In this document: positions 7,701-14,800 of the stretch, piece by piece | Numbering within the stretch: position 1 is the first letter of the stretch | How the letters are laid out: every line of letters begins with the position of its first letter | Assembly (NCBI RefSeq): GCF_020010905.1 | Contig: NZ_JAGJBY010000002.1 | Coordinates: 3,472,001 to 3,536,000, forward strand | Direction of reading: 5' to 3' | Source of the DNA: Streptomyces acidiscabies | GTDB taxonomy: Bacteria; Actinomycetota; Actinomycetes; Streptomycetales; Streptomycetaceae | Length of the DNA stretch: 64,000 nt | Notes under the pieces: generated by a model | Database searches by the model: none | The model's input: the letters and a program-made list of their open reading frames with translations, nothing else | Told to the model about the DNA's origin: nothing | Made by a program: the position numbers and the translations under genes

Positions 7701-10550
7701 GCCGGCCGTGATGAGCTGATCGCCGGGCTGGCTGGGCTTGCGTCCGGGGAGCCGGGTGCCGGTGTGGTGACCGGCAGGGCCGGTCAGAGCGTGGCCGGTG
7801 AGCAGGGTGTGGTGTTTGTGTTCCCTGGTCAGGGTTCGCAGTGGGTCGGTATGGCGCAGGGTCTGCTGGTGTCCTCGCCGGTGTTCGCGGAGCGGATGGC
7901 GGAGTGTGCTCAGGCGCTGGCGCCGTTCGTGGAGTGGAACCTGCTGGAGGTGTTGGGGGATGAGGAGGCGTTGGGGCGGGTCGATGTGGTGCAGCCGGTG
8001 CTGTGGGCGGTGATGGTGTCGTTGGCGCAGGTGTGGCAGTCGCTCGGCGTGACACCCGCCGCGGTGATGGGGCACTCGCAGGGTGAGATCGCGGCGGCCT
8101 GCGTGGCGGGCGGACTGTCGCTGGCGGACGCCGCCAGGATCAGCGCGGTGCGCAGCCGGATGATCGCCGGGTCCCTGGCCGGGCGGGGCGGAATGGTGTC
8201 GGTCGGGCTGCCCCGGGCCGAGGCCGAGTCGTTGATCGCCCGGTGGGAAGGACGGTTGTCGGTCGCGGCGGTCAACGGGCCTTCGTCGGTGGTGGTCTCC
8301 GGCGACCCCGAAGCACTGGCCCAACTGGTCGTCGCGGGCGGGGAGGAGAACTTCCGGGCCCGCAAGATCGAGGTGGACTACGCGTCGCACTCCGCGCACG
8401 TGGAGGAGATCAGGGCGGAGCTGGTCGAGGCTCTGGCAGACATCGTGCCGGTGGAGGGCACGGTCGCGTTCTACTCCACGGTGACGGGTGAGCTGACTGA
8501 CACCCGTGACCTGGACGCGGGCTACTGGTATCGCAATCTGCGGGAGACGGTGCGGCTGGCGGATACGACCCGCGCGCTGGCTGCGGCCGGCCACGGGACG
8601 TTCGTAGAAGTCAGCCCCCACCCGGTGCTGACCCCCAGCCTGGAAGAGACGCTGTTCGAGTCCCACCCGTCGGCGGTGGTGACGGGGACCCTGCGCCGGG
8701 GTGAGAACGAACTTGAGCAACTGCTGGCTGCTGCGGCCCGGTTGCACACCCGCGGTGTCCCGGTGGACTGGTCCGAGATAGTGGGCCGGGGGTCGGTGGT
8801 GGAGCTGCCGACGTATGCGTTCCAGCGTGAGCGGTACTGGCCGCGTCCCCGGGCTGTGGCCGGAGACGTGCGGGGCGCCGGGTTGACGTCGGTGGGCCAC
8901 CCGTTGCTGGGTGCGGCGGTGGAGTTGGCGGGTGGTGAGGGTGTGGTGTTCACCAGCCGTCTGTCTCTCACCTCGCACGCTTGGCTGGCGGATCACACGG
9001 CACGGGGTGTGGTGTTGCTGGCCGGCACCGCGTTCGTGGAGCTGGTGGTGCGGGCCGGTGACGAGGTCGGGTGCGGTGTTCTGGAGGACTTGGCGCTGGA
9101 GCGGCCGTTGGTGTTGTCCGAGCGCGAGGCTGTGCAGGTGCAGGTGGTGGTCGAGGCACCGGCGGAGTCGGGCCGTCGCGCGGTGAGTGTGTACTCCCGG
9201 CTGGAAGAGACGGGCACGGAAGCGGGCTGGACCCGGCACGCCAGCGGAACACTGACCTCCGAGCAGACGATGCCGTCGGGTGCGGAGCTGACGGTGTGGC
9301 CCCCTGCGGGAGCGGAACCGGTACCGGTGGACGACCTCTACAACGGCCTGGCCGAGGCCGGCTACGGATACGGGCCGTCCTTCCAGGGACTGCGGGCGGC
9401 ATGGCGGCGAGGTGAGGAGGTCTTCGCTGAAGTGCGGCTGCCTGACGAAGTGGCCGATAGCGCGGGCGAGTTCGGGATCCATCCGGCACTGTTCGACGCC
9501 GCCCTGCACGCCGCCGCGTTCCTGCCCGCCGGAGGCGAAGGCGGACTCCCGTTCTCCTGGAGCGGGGTGTCGCTGCACGCATCGGGCGCACAGTCACTGC
9601 GCGTACGCCTGTCGGTGGCCGGGGACGGCGGGCTCTGCCTGAACGCGGCTGATGACACCGGCGCCCCGGTGGTCTCGGTGGACTCGTTGGTGGTACGACC
9701 GGCGCCGCAGGGTCAGCTGAGTTCACCTGGGTCTGGCCAGGACAACCTGTTCAGCGTGGACTGGATCGTCAAGCCTGAGAGCGGGGGTTCGTTGCCCCGG
9801 TGTGTGGTGGCGGGCGCGGGCGGTCAGGATCTGGCGGCGATGTTGGGGGTTCCCTGGCATTCGGAGTTGTCCGAGTGCCAGGACGCGGATCTGGTTCTCC
9901 TGCCGACGGGCGCCGGTGCGGACGGCGGTGACGTGGTCGCGGCGGCGCGTTCTGAGGTGTGCCGGGTGCTGGGGTTGGTGCAGCAGTGGCTGGCTGATGA
10001 GCGTGGTGATACGCGGTTGGTGGTGGTGACCCGGGGTGCGGTGTCCACGGGGACGGGTGACCGGGTGGAGGACGTGGCCGGTGCCGGGGTGCAGGGGTTG
10101 GTCCGGTCGGCGCGGTCGGAGCACCCAGGCCGGTTCGGTCTGGTGGACGTGGACGGCAGTGCCGAGTCCTGGCAGTGCCTGCCCGCCGTACTGAACGGAA
10201 CGGCCGATGACGAGGACGGGTTCGAACTGGCCGTACGGGCTGGGCAGGCATACACCCCCCGGCTGACGCCGACGCGTACCCGCGAGGTGCTGGCTGCGCC
10301 GGAGGGTGTGGAGGCGTGGCGGCTGGGGATGGCGGGCCAGGGCAGTGTGGACGATCTGGTGATCGTGCCGTCTCCCGAGGCTGAGGTGCCATTGGAAGCT
10401 GGGCAGGTCCGGATCGGGGTGCGTGCGGCGGGGCTGAACTTCCGCGATGTGCTGAATATGTATCCGGGTGAGGTACCGGTGCTGGGTGCTGAGGTCGCTG
10501 GCGTGGTGCTGGATGAGGGGCCACGAAGTTTCCGGACAGGCACCCAATAG
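1..10550 (+). CDS. Type I modular polyketide synthase, N-terminal fragment (5' end outside window, 3' end cut by IS element)
   Basis: The frame is already open at the left edge, so the gene starts upstream. The protein carries, in order: KR-ACP of module A, KS-AT-KR-ACP of module B, then KS-AT-DH and the first part of the ER of module C (module entries give motifs). The ER frame runs normally to GVVL at about 10511 and then reads about 14 foreign residues into the insertion sequence, stopping with TAG at 10548-10550. Paralogous ER sequence at 27904-27940 shows what should follow (LEAGPGVTG). The missing remainder lies at 11805-19023 in the same frame once the IS and one GGA copy are removed. 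It extends a polyketide chain by decarboxylative Claisen condensation in the cytosol. The truncated protein lacks ER completion, KR and ACP of module C, so the assembly line should stall here. Confidence in the family is very high. Confidence 0.97.
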   Translation, partial: ESWKLLPGALGGVLPGSWLVVVPVGWGEDVWVAGVIGALGAGVVRLEVDGDTDRAVLADLPELAGVVSLLGVAEQACPGFGATPVGLAGTVGLVQALGDCGITARVWCVTRGAVSVGSADPVGSPVQTALWGLGRSAALDLPVRWGGLVDLPVVFDEQAGGLLRRVLTGDEDQVAVRESGVYGRRLVRAGSGGAAGAGVRLSGSVLITGGTGGLGGHVARWAVARGAEHVVLVSRRGLEAPGAVGLREELEALGARVTVEACDVADREALAAVLGAIPGEFPLTAVLHAAGIGDGHVPVGELELGRLDGVLRAKMVSAWHLHELTAGLELQAFVLFSSGAASWGAGGQAAYAAANAFLDGLAGYRHGAGLAATSIAWGLWAGPGMGAAGAEFVEGYRRRGVFPMEPGLAMAALERAVGDGSVTLTVTNTDWETFAPSFTVERPSALLSGIPEVRKALALSGVQPGGESALRRRLAGLGERERARALLDLVRREAAVTLGFDNADALPDGRAFRDVGFDSLTAVELRNKLASATGLVLPASLVFDYPTPAVLAEHLGSELLGSEAQVVAPAVVKAEPDEPIAIVGMGCRFPGGVSSPEQLWDVVASSADVVGEFPGDRGWDLTGADFARVGGFVEDVAGFDAGFFGISPREALAMDPQQRLLLETAWEALERAGIDPDVLKGSRTGVFVGGTVSGYEAVGGASGDAEGYMLTGGAGSVLSGRIAYTLGLEGPAVTVDTACSSSLVALHLAAQALRSGECSMALAGGVTVMATPRGFAEFAIQGGLAADGRCKPFAAAADGTGWGEGVGLLVVERLSDARRNGHQVLAVVRGSAINQDGASNGLSAPNGPSQQRVIRQALASAGVAAAEVDVVEAHGTGTRLGDPIEAQALLATYGQDRPEDRPLWLGSVKSNIGHTQAASGVAGVIKMVLAMQQGVLPRTLHVDEPTPEVDWSVGAVELLTEQRSWPVVDRPWRAGVSSFGVSGTNAHLILEQAPELEPASGMEVEPVVVPSVVPWVLSARSESALREQARRLAAHVEADPGLDPVDVGAALVSTRANLGHRAVVLGADREQLIAGLAGLAAGEPGAGVLTGVSVAGGRTAFLFTGQGAQRVGMGRELAAEFPVFAEAFGEISAGFEGLLPGSLEEVVFGGDEYRLTETGWAQPALFAFEVAMFRLLGSWGVAPDFVVGHSVGELAAAYVAGVWSLPDACRVVAARAGLMQALPAEGVMLAVEASEAEITSVAGEVAGWGERAAIAAVNAARSVVLSGDAAVVGAMGELWSGRGRKVRRLRVSHAFHSPLMDPMLGAFADVLGGVEFNEPSVGMTVPAAQVCSPQYWVRQVREPVRYADMLTELSTQGVTRFVEVGPDGVLSGLGSGAVDGVFVAAQRRDRPEVHTAMTALSTLHTHGVPVDWPAIVGRGSAVELPTYAFQRERYWPEAVAGPVVAGADDELWSVVEGADAGLLSAELGVGEQALAEVVPALAAWRERRRSRFAVEGWRFAESWKLLPGAPGGALPGSWLVVVPVGWGEDAWVASVVGALGVGVVRLEVAGDADRTVLAAVLADLPELAGVVSLLGVAEQACPGFGATPVGLAGTVGLVQALGDCGITARVWCVTRGAVSVGSADPVGSPVQTALWGLGRSAALDLPVRWGGLVDLPVAVDERIGGLLRRVLTGDEDQVAVRESGVYGRRLVRAGSSGAAGAEARLNGSVLITGGTGGLGGHVARWAVARGAEHVVLVSRRGEQADGVSGLREELIAQGARVTVEACDVADREALAGVLARVPADCPLTAVVHAAGIGDGHVPVGELELGRLDGVLRAKMVSAWHLHELTAGLGLEAFVLFSSGAASWGAGGQAAYAAANAFLDGLAGYRHGAGLAATSIAWGLWAGPGMGAAGAEFVEGYRRRGVLAMEPGLAMAALERAVGDGSVTLTVTNTDWETFAPSFTVERPSALLSGIPEVRKALALPGAGSVGESALRSRLAGLGERERTRALLDLVRREAAITLGFDNADALPQGRAFRDVGFDSLTAVELRNKLASATGLVLPASLVFDYPTPAVLAEHLGSELLGTVEAVSVMPVTTVAVDEPIAIVGMGCRFPGGVESPEQLWALLAGGVDAVSAFPTQRGWDLVGDGFARVGGFLYEAAEFDAGFFGISPREALAMDPQQRLLLETAWEALERTGIDPNTLKGSRTGVFVGGTGSGYDTVGGASGDAEGYMLTGGAGSVLSGRIAYTLGLEGPAVTVDTACSSSLVALHWAAQALRSGECDLALAGGVAVMATPGIFAEFAVQGGLAGDGRCKAFAASADGTGWGEGVGLLVVERLSDARRNGHQVLAVVRGSAINQDGASNGLAAPNGPSQQRVIRQALASAGVTAAEVDVVEAHGTGTRLGDPIEAQALLATYGQDRPEGRPLWLGSVKSNIGHTLAAAGVAGVIKMVLAMRHGQLPPTLHVDEPTPEVDWSAGAVELLTEQQPWPVVDRPWRAGVSSFGISGTNAHVILEQAPELEPAADAVAVPSVVPWVLSGRSESALREQARRLAAHVEADPGLDSVGVGAALVSTRAELEHRAVVLGAGRDELIAGLAGLASGEPGAGVVTGRAGQSVAGEQGVVFVFPGQGSQWVGMAQGLLVSSPVFAERMAECAQALAPFVEWNLLEVLGDEEALGRVDVVQPVLWAVMVSLAQVWQSLGVTPAAVMGHSQGEIAAACVAGGLSLADAARISAVRSRMIAGSLAGRGGMVSVGLPRAEAESLIARWEGRLSVAAVNGPSSVVVSGDPEALAQLVVAGGEENFRARKIEVDYASHSAHVEEIRAELVEALADIVPVEGTVAFYSTVTGELTDTRDLDAGYWYRNLRETVRLADTTRALAAAGHGTFVEVSPHPVLTPSLEETLFESHPSAVVTGTLRRGENELEQLLAAAARLHTRGVPVDWSEIVGRGSVVELPTYAFQRERYWPRPRAVAGDVRGAGLTSVGHPLLGAAVELAGGEGVVFTSRLSLTSHAWLADHTARGVVLLAGTAFVELVVRAGDEVGCGVLEDLALERPLVLSEREAVQVQVVVEAPAESGRRAVSVYSRLEETGTEAGWTRHASGTLTSEQTMPSGAELTVWPPAGAEPVPVDDLYNGLAEAGYGYGPSFQGLRAAWRRGEEVFAEVRLPDEVADSAGEFGIHPALFDAALHAAAFLPAGGEGGLPFSWSGVSLHASGAQSLRVRLSVAGDGGLCLNAADDTGAPVVSVDSLVVRPAPQGQLSSPGSGQDNLFSVDWIVKPESGGSLPRCVVAGAGGQDLAAMLGVPWHSELSECQDADLVLLPTGAGADGGDVVAAARSEVCRVLGLVQQWLADERGDTRLVVVTRGAVSTGTGDRVEDVAGAGVQGLVRSARSEHPGRFGLVDVDGSAESWQCLPAVLNGTADDEDGFELAVRAGQAYTPRLTPTRTREVLAAPEGVEAWRLGMAGQGSVDDLVIVPSPEAEVPLEAGQVRIGVRAAGLNFRDVLNMYPGEVPVLGAEVAGVVLDEGPRSFRTGTQ
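1731..6205 (+). other. PKS module B: KS - AT(malonyl) - KR (A-type) - ACP
   Basis: KS active site DTACSSS with Cys codon 2217-2219, followed by the usual His motifs (EAHGTGT, KSNIGHT). The AT has GHSVGE (Ser codon 3570-3572) and HAFH (about 3880), the malonyl-CoA signature. There is no DH between AT and KR; the linker enters directly into the structural half of the KR. The KR is nearly identical to module A and is A-type. ACP Ser codon at 6069-6071. Predicted outcome is a beta-hydroxy acetate unit. Confidence 0.93.
10511..10513. repeat. Target-site duplication GGA, left copy (right copy 11805-11807)
   Basis: GGA precedes the left IS end and recurs immediately after the right IS end. Joining the flanks through a single GGA gives codons reading V-V-L-E-A-G-P-G-V-T, identical to the uninterrupted ER of module F. 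Three-base duplications are typical of IS3-family transposition. Confidence 0.93.
10514..10541 (+). repeat. IS3-type terminal inverted repeat, left
   Basis: Begins TGAGGGGCC and ends TTTCCGGACAGGC. Pairs with the right end with six mismatches clustered in the middle. Confidence 0.9.
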
Positions 10551-10580
10551 TGTTGTCCTGAACAAGGAGACGAGGAAGAA

Positions 10581-10871
10581 GTGGCGCCACCCAGTAAATA
10601 CTCGCCGGAGTTCCGCGAGGAAGCCGTCCAGATCGCGTTGAGGTCAAGCAAGACGATCTCCGAAGTCGCCCGGGAGCTTGAGGTGAACTCGGAGACGCTG
10701 CGCGACTGGGTGAAGAAGCACCAGAGGCAGCACGAACCGGCACCCGATGCGGAACTGACGGTGAGCGACCGTGCACGCCTGAAGGAACTCGAACGACGCA
10801 ACCGTGAACTGGAGATGGAAAACTCCTTCCTGAAAAAATGCGCTGCGTACTTCGCGAAGGATCCCCGGTAG
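10581..10871 (+). CDS. IS3-family transposase OrfA (HTH protein, 96 aa)
   Basis: A small basic protein beginning MAPPSKYSPEFREEAVQ, with an N-terminal helix-turn-helix of the IS3/IS911 OrfA type (about residues 8-50) and a C-terminal leucine-zipper-like helix (about residues 60-92, LKELERRNRELEMENSFLKK). In this family OrfA binds the terminal repeats and the zipper mediates oligomerisation. The GTG start follows an AGGAGACGAGG-like ribosome site. The frame overlaps orfB by 34 bp, and a run of six A residues near its end is placed for programmed -1 frameshifting to make OrfAB. Confidence 0.95.
   Translation: MAPPSKYSPEFREEAVQIALRSSKTISEVARELEVNSETLRDWVKKHQRQHEPAPDAELTVSDRARLKELERRNRELEMENSFLKKCAAYFAKDPR
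10833..10840 (+). promoter_or_regulatory. Probable -1 ribosomal frameshift site (A6) joining orfA to orfB
   Basis: orfA codons AAA-AAA occupy 10833-10838. A one-base slip back makes the next codon ATG at 10838, the first codon of the orfB frame. IS3-family elements commonly make their transposase as such an OrfAB fusion at an A-rich slippery site. Confidence 0.7.
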
Positions 10872-11761
10872 CAAGCAAGTACGAGTTCATCGACGAGATG
10901 CGACTCGACACCGGGAAGTACGCATACAGCGTCGAGTTCATGTGCGGCCGACTCGGCGTCTCCAGATCCGGCTACTACGACTGGCGATCCCGCCCGGAAT
11001 CCGCGACAACCCAGCGGCGCGAAGAACTGAAACTGCTCATCCGGAAAGCCTTCGACATGTCCGACAGCACCTACGGGCACCGGCGCATCCAGGCCCAGCT
11101 GCACCGCTGGGGCGTCGCCGCGGGCGCGGAGCTGGTCCGCCGGCTCATGCGCGAACTGGGCCTGGTTCCCTGCCAGCCACGCCCGAAGAGGTTCAGCCTC
11201 ACGCAGGCTGCGGCCGGCCGGGTGCCGGACCTCGTCGGCCGCGACTTCACCGCGGACGCGCCAGGCGAAAAGCTCGTCGGCGACATCACCTATATCCAGA
11301 CCGGGGAAGGCTGGCTGTACCTCGCAACAGTCATCGACTGCTGCACGAAGGAAGTCATCGGCTACGCGATGGACGACCATTACCAAACCCCACTGATATC
11401 CAGAGCGATCCATAACGCGGCACGGAACAGGAACCTCTCGACCAGCGCGATATTTCACTCGGATCGCGGAAGTAACTACATGTCAGCCGAGTTCGGGAGG
11501 ACTCTGGAACACTTCGGGCTCCGCAGATCTGCAGGCCGCACCGGGATCTGTTTCGACAACGCCATGGCCGAATCATTCTTCGGTGCCCTGAAGAACGAGC
11601 GCGTATCCAGGGTGACTTACCTGACCCGCGAGGCCGCCAGGCAGGACATCACTCGCTACATCGAATTCTGGTACAATCACAAACGCCTCCACTCGGCAGT
11701 GGGTTACCGCCCGCCGCGTGAAGTCCACGCCGAGTACGAGAAGTTGCGAATCGCCGCGTGA
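10838..11761 (+). CDS. IS3-family transposase OrfB (DDE integrase core, 307 aa)
   Basis: Contains an HTH_21-like region (about residues 40-100: IRKAFDMSDSTYGHRRIQ) followed by the rve integrase core. The acidic triad is visible: D in VGDITYIQTGEG, D in IFHSDRGSNYMS and E in FDNAMAESFFGALKNE, so catalysis should be intact. The C-terminus has the family motif YNHKRLHSAVGYRPP. It is probably expressed mainly as an OrfAB fusion by -1 frameshifting from orfA, although it has its own ATG at the shift point. It catalyses excision and integration of the element. Codon choice is slightly less G+C-extreme than the surrounding PKS. Confidence 0.96.
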   Translation: MRCVLREGSPVASKYEFIDEMRLDTGKYAYSVEFMCGRLGVSRSGYYDWRSRPESATTQRREELKLLIRKAFDMSDSTYGHRRIQAQLHRWGVAAGAELVRRLMRELGLVPCQPRPKRFSLTQAAAGRVPDLVGRDFTADAPGEKLVGDITYIQTGEGWLYLATVIDCCTKEVIGYAMDDHYQTPLISRAIHNAARNRNLSTSAIFHSDRGSNYMSAEFGRTLEHFGLRRSAGRTGICFDNAMAESFFGALKNERVSRVTYLTREAARQDITRYIEFWYNHKRLHSAVGYRPPREVHAEYEKLRIAA

Positions 11762-11776
11762 AATAGACAGTCAGAA

Positions 11777-11804
11777 GCCTGTCCGGAAAACGTGAGACCC
11801 CTCA
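11777..11804 (-). repeat. IS3-type terminal inverted repeat, right
   Basis: On the minus strand it reads TGAGGGGTCTC and then TTTCCGGACAGGC. It is the partner of the left repeat and is followed directly by the second GGA target copy. Confidence 0.9.
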
Positions 11805-11820
11805 GGAGGCGGGTCCGGGT

Positions 11821-14800
11821 GTGACCGGTTTCCTCCCGGGGGACCGGGTGATGGGGATGGCGGTCGGCGGGTTCGGCCCGGTGGTGGTGGCGGATGCACG
11901 GCTGATCGTGCCGTTCCCGCAGGGGTGGTCGTTCGTGCAGGCGGCCGGGGTGCCGGTGGTGTTCCTGACGGCGTTGCACGGGTTGCGGGAGACGGGTCGT
12001 CTGACGGCGGGGCAGCGGGTGTTGGTGCATGCGGCGGCCGGTGGTGTGGGGATGGCGGCGGTGCAGCTGGCCCGGTTGTGGGGCGCGGAGGTCTTTGCGA
12101 CCGCGAGTCCGGGCAAGCAGGACACGGTGTGCGGTCTGGGGGTGGCGCGGGATCACATCGCGTCGTCGAGGACCACGGAGTTCGCCGACCGGTTCACAGG
12201 GATGGACGTGGTCCTCAACAGCCTGGCGGGCGAGTTCATCGACGCGTCCCTGAACGTCCTGCGCGACGGCGGCCGGTTCGTCGAGCTGGGCAAGACCGAC
12301 CTCCGTGACACGGACGCGATAGCCACCACGCACCCCGAAGTGAACTACCAGGCGATCGATCTGACCGACTTCAGTCCGGACATGGTGGGAGGCATGCTGG
12401 CCGAACTGGCGGAGTTGTTCGAGTCCGGCGTGCTGTCCCCCCTGCCCACCAGGACATGGGACGTACGGCAGAGCCGTGACGCCTTCCGCTACATGGCGCA
12501 GGCCCGGCACGTGGGCAAGATCGTACTGACCGTGCCGCAGCAACTGGACCCCGACCGCACGGTGTTGATCACGGGCGGGACCGGCGGTCTGGGAGGCCTG
12601 CTGGCACGGCACCTGATCGACCGGCACGGGATACGACACCTGACCCTCGTATCCCGACAGGGGATCACCGCACCGGGCGCGCGGGAGCTGGTCGAGGAGT
12701 TGACCGGGCTGGGCGCCGAGGTGCGGGTGGTGGCGTGCGACGTGTCGGACCGGAACGCTGTCGCCGAACTGGTCGCCGGGGTACCGCAACAGCACCCGCT
12801 CACCGCAGTGATCCACGCAGCGGCCGTGCTGGACGACGGAACGATCACGTCACTGACCCCGGAGCGCATCGACACCGTCATGCGCCCGAAGGCGGACGCG
12901 GCCTGGTACCTGCACGAAGCGACCGCCGGCCTGGACCTAGCCACATTCATCCTCTTCTCCTCTGTGGCAGGCGTGTTCGGCGGGGCCGGAGTGGCAGGGT
13001 ACGCAGCGGCGAACTCCGTCCTGGACGCGATGGCTCAACAGTGTGCCGCCCGCGGCGAGCCCGTCGTATCGCTGGCCTGGGGACTGTGGGGCGATGCCGG
13101 CGGAATGATGGGGCGTCTGGGCCAGACCGACCTCGTCCGGTTCGGCCGGGCCGGGGTGCGCGCGATGCCGGCGGCGGAAGGGCTGGCGTTGTTCGACCTG
13201 GCCTGCCGACGCCCGGAAGCGCACCTGGCTCCGGTCGGGCTCGAACTGTCACGACACAACGAGCCGGTGCTGCCGCTGTTGCGGGGCCTGGTGAGTGCCG
13301 GTGGGCGGGCCCGGCCGGTTGCCCGCGCGGGCGTCCAGGACGGTTCCGGTCTGGCCGGGCGGCTGGCCGGCCTGACCGCCGATGACCAGCAACGGCTGCT
13401 TCTCGATCTGGTGCGTGGCCACGTCGCCCCGGTTCTCGGGCATGCCTCTGCACAGGACATCGAGCCGGACAAGGCGTTCCGAGACATGGGCTTCGACTCG
13501 TTGACGACGGTGGAACTGCGCAACCGGCTGGCGACGGCGACAGGTCTACGGCTCCCCGCGACGCTGGCGTTCGACCACCCGACCGCCTCGCGCCTGGCCA
13601 CCCACCTGCGCCAGCGGTTGACCGACACGGTCGAGGCCGTGTCGGTGACGCCGGTGACCACGGCGACGGTGGACGAGCCGATCGCCATCGTCGGAATGGG
13701 CTGCCGCTTCCCCGGCGGAGTCGAGAGCCCCGAACAACTGTGGACCCTGCTCACAGGCGGCATCGACGCCACCTCGGCGTTCCCGACACAACGCGGCTGG
13801 GACCTGACCGGCGACGGTTTCGCCCAGATGGGCGGTTTCCTCCATGAGGCGGCGGAGTTCGACGCGGGGTTCTTCGGGATCTCGCCGCGTGAGGCGTTGG
13901 CGATGGATCCGCAGCAGCGGTTGTTGCTGGAGACGGCGTGGGAGGCGTTGGAGCGGACCGGGATCGACCCGAACGCGCTGAAGGGCAGCAAGACCGGCGT
14001 ATTCATGGGCGGGACAGGTTCGGGATACGACACTGTCGGGGGCACTGCGGGTGACGCCGAGGGCTACACGCTGACCGGCGGCGCGAGCAGCGTGCTGTCG
14101 GGCCGGATCGCGTACGTGCTGGGGTTGGAAGGGCCGGCGGTGACGGTGGACACGGCGTGCTCGTCGTCGCTGGTGGCACTGCACCTCGCGGCCCAGGCAC
14201 TGCGGTCCGGCGAGTGTGACCTCGCATTGGCCGGTGGTGTGACGGTGATGGCCACACCAGGGGTCTTTGCCGGGTTCGCCATGCAGGGCGGACTGGCGAG
14301 CGATGGCCGTTGCAAGGCGTTCTCCGTGACCGCTGATGGGGTCGGACTCGCGGAAGGCGCCGGGTTGTTGGCGGTGGAGCGGTTGTCTGATGCCCGGCGT
14401 AACGGTCATCGGGTGCTGGCGGTGGTACGGGGTTCGGCGATGAACCAGGACGGTGCGTCGAACGGGTTGACCGCGCCGAACGGTCCCTCCCAGCAGCGCG
14501 TGATCCGTCAGGCGTTGGCCAGCGCCGGTGTGACCGCCGCTGAGGTGGACGTGGTCGAGGCGCACGGCACCGGCACCCGGCTGGGGGACCCGATCGAGGC
14601 CCAGGCCCTGCTGGAGACCTATGGGCAGGGTCGCCCGGCGGATCGTCCGCTGTGGCTGGGATCGCTGAAGTCCAACATCGGTCACACGCAGGCGGCTGCC
14701 GGTGTCGCCGGTGTGATCAAGATGGTGCTGGCGATGCGGTACGGGCAACTGCCCCCCACCCTGCATGTGGATGAGCCGACTCCTGAGGTGGACTGGTCGG

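Larger units (their letters stand above)
10514..11804 (+). mobile_element. IS3-family insertion sequence (1,291 bp), apparently intact
   Basis: The ends begin TG and end CA, with imperfect terminal inverted repeats of 28 bp (22 of 28 match; 10514-10541 against 11777-11804, sharing TGAGGGG and the inner TTTCCGGACAGGC). It is flanked by the 3-bp direct repeat GGA. Inside are two overlapping frames, orfA (HTH) and orfB (DDE integrase core), related by a -1 shift. The intact ends, intact DDE triad and exact target duplication suggest a recent, possibly still active copy. It sits in sense orientation inside a PKS enoylreductase. Confidence 0.96.
6240..13620 (+). other. PKS module C: KS - AT(methylmalonyl) - DH - ER - KR (B-type) - ACP, interrupted by IS at 10514-11804
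   Basis: KS Cys codon at 6729-6731. The AT has GHSQGE (Ser 8076-8078) and YASH (about 8383), indicating methylmalonyl-CoA. The DH has HTARGVVLLA, where the last residue of HxxxGxxxxP is Ala instead of Pro, while the second motif DAALH is intact. The ER begins about 10290, is broken at 10514 and resumes at 11805 with the NADPH loop GGVGMAAVQLA. It lacks three residues found in the module F ER (RDVLN-MYPG against RDVLNVLGVYPG). The KR has VLDDG and is B-type. ACP Ser codon is 13498-13500. The module would fully reduce a propionate unit if it were not disrupted. Confidence 0.9.

Noticed and set aside
2547..9578. A 2,343-codon open frame on the minus strand opposite the PKS, and similar long frames at 16990-21549 and 21595-24888
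   Set aside because: They are antisense shadows of repetitive, GC3-biased PKS coding sequence. The products are Arg/His/Pro/Gln-rich, without domains, and repeat with the PKS modules.
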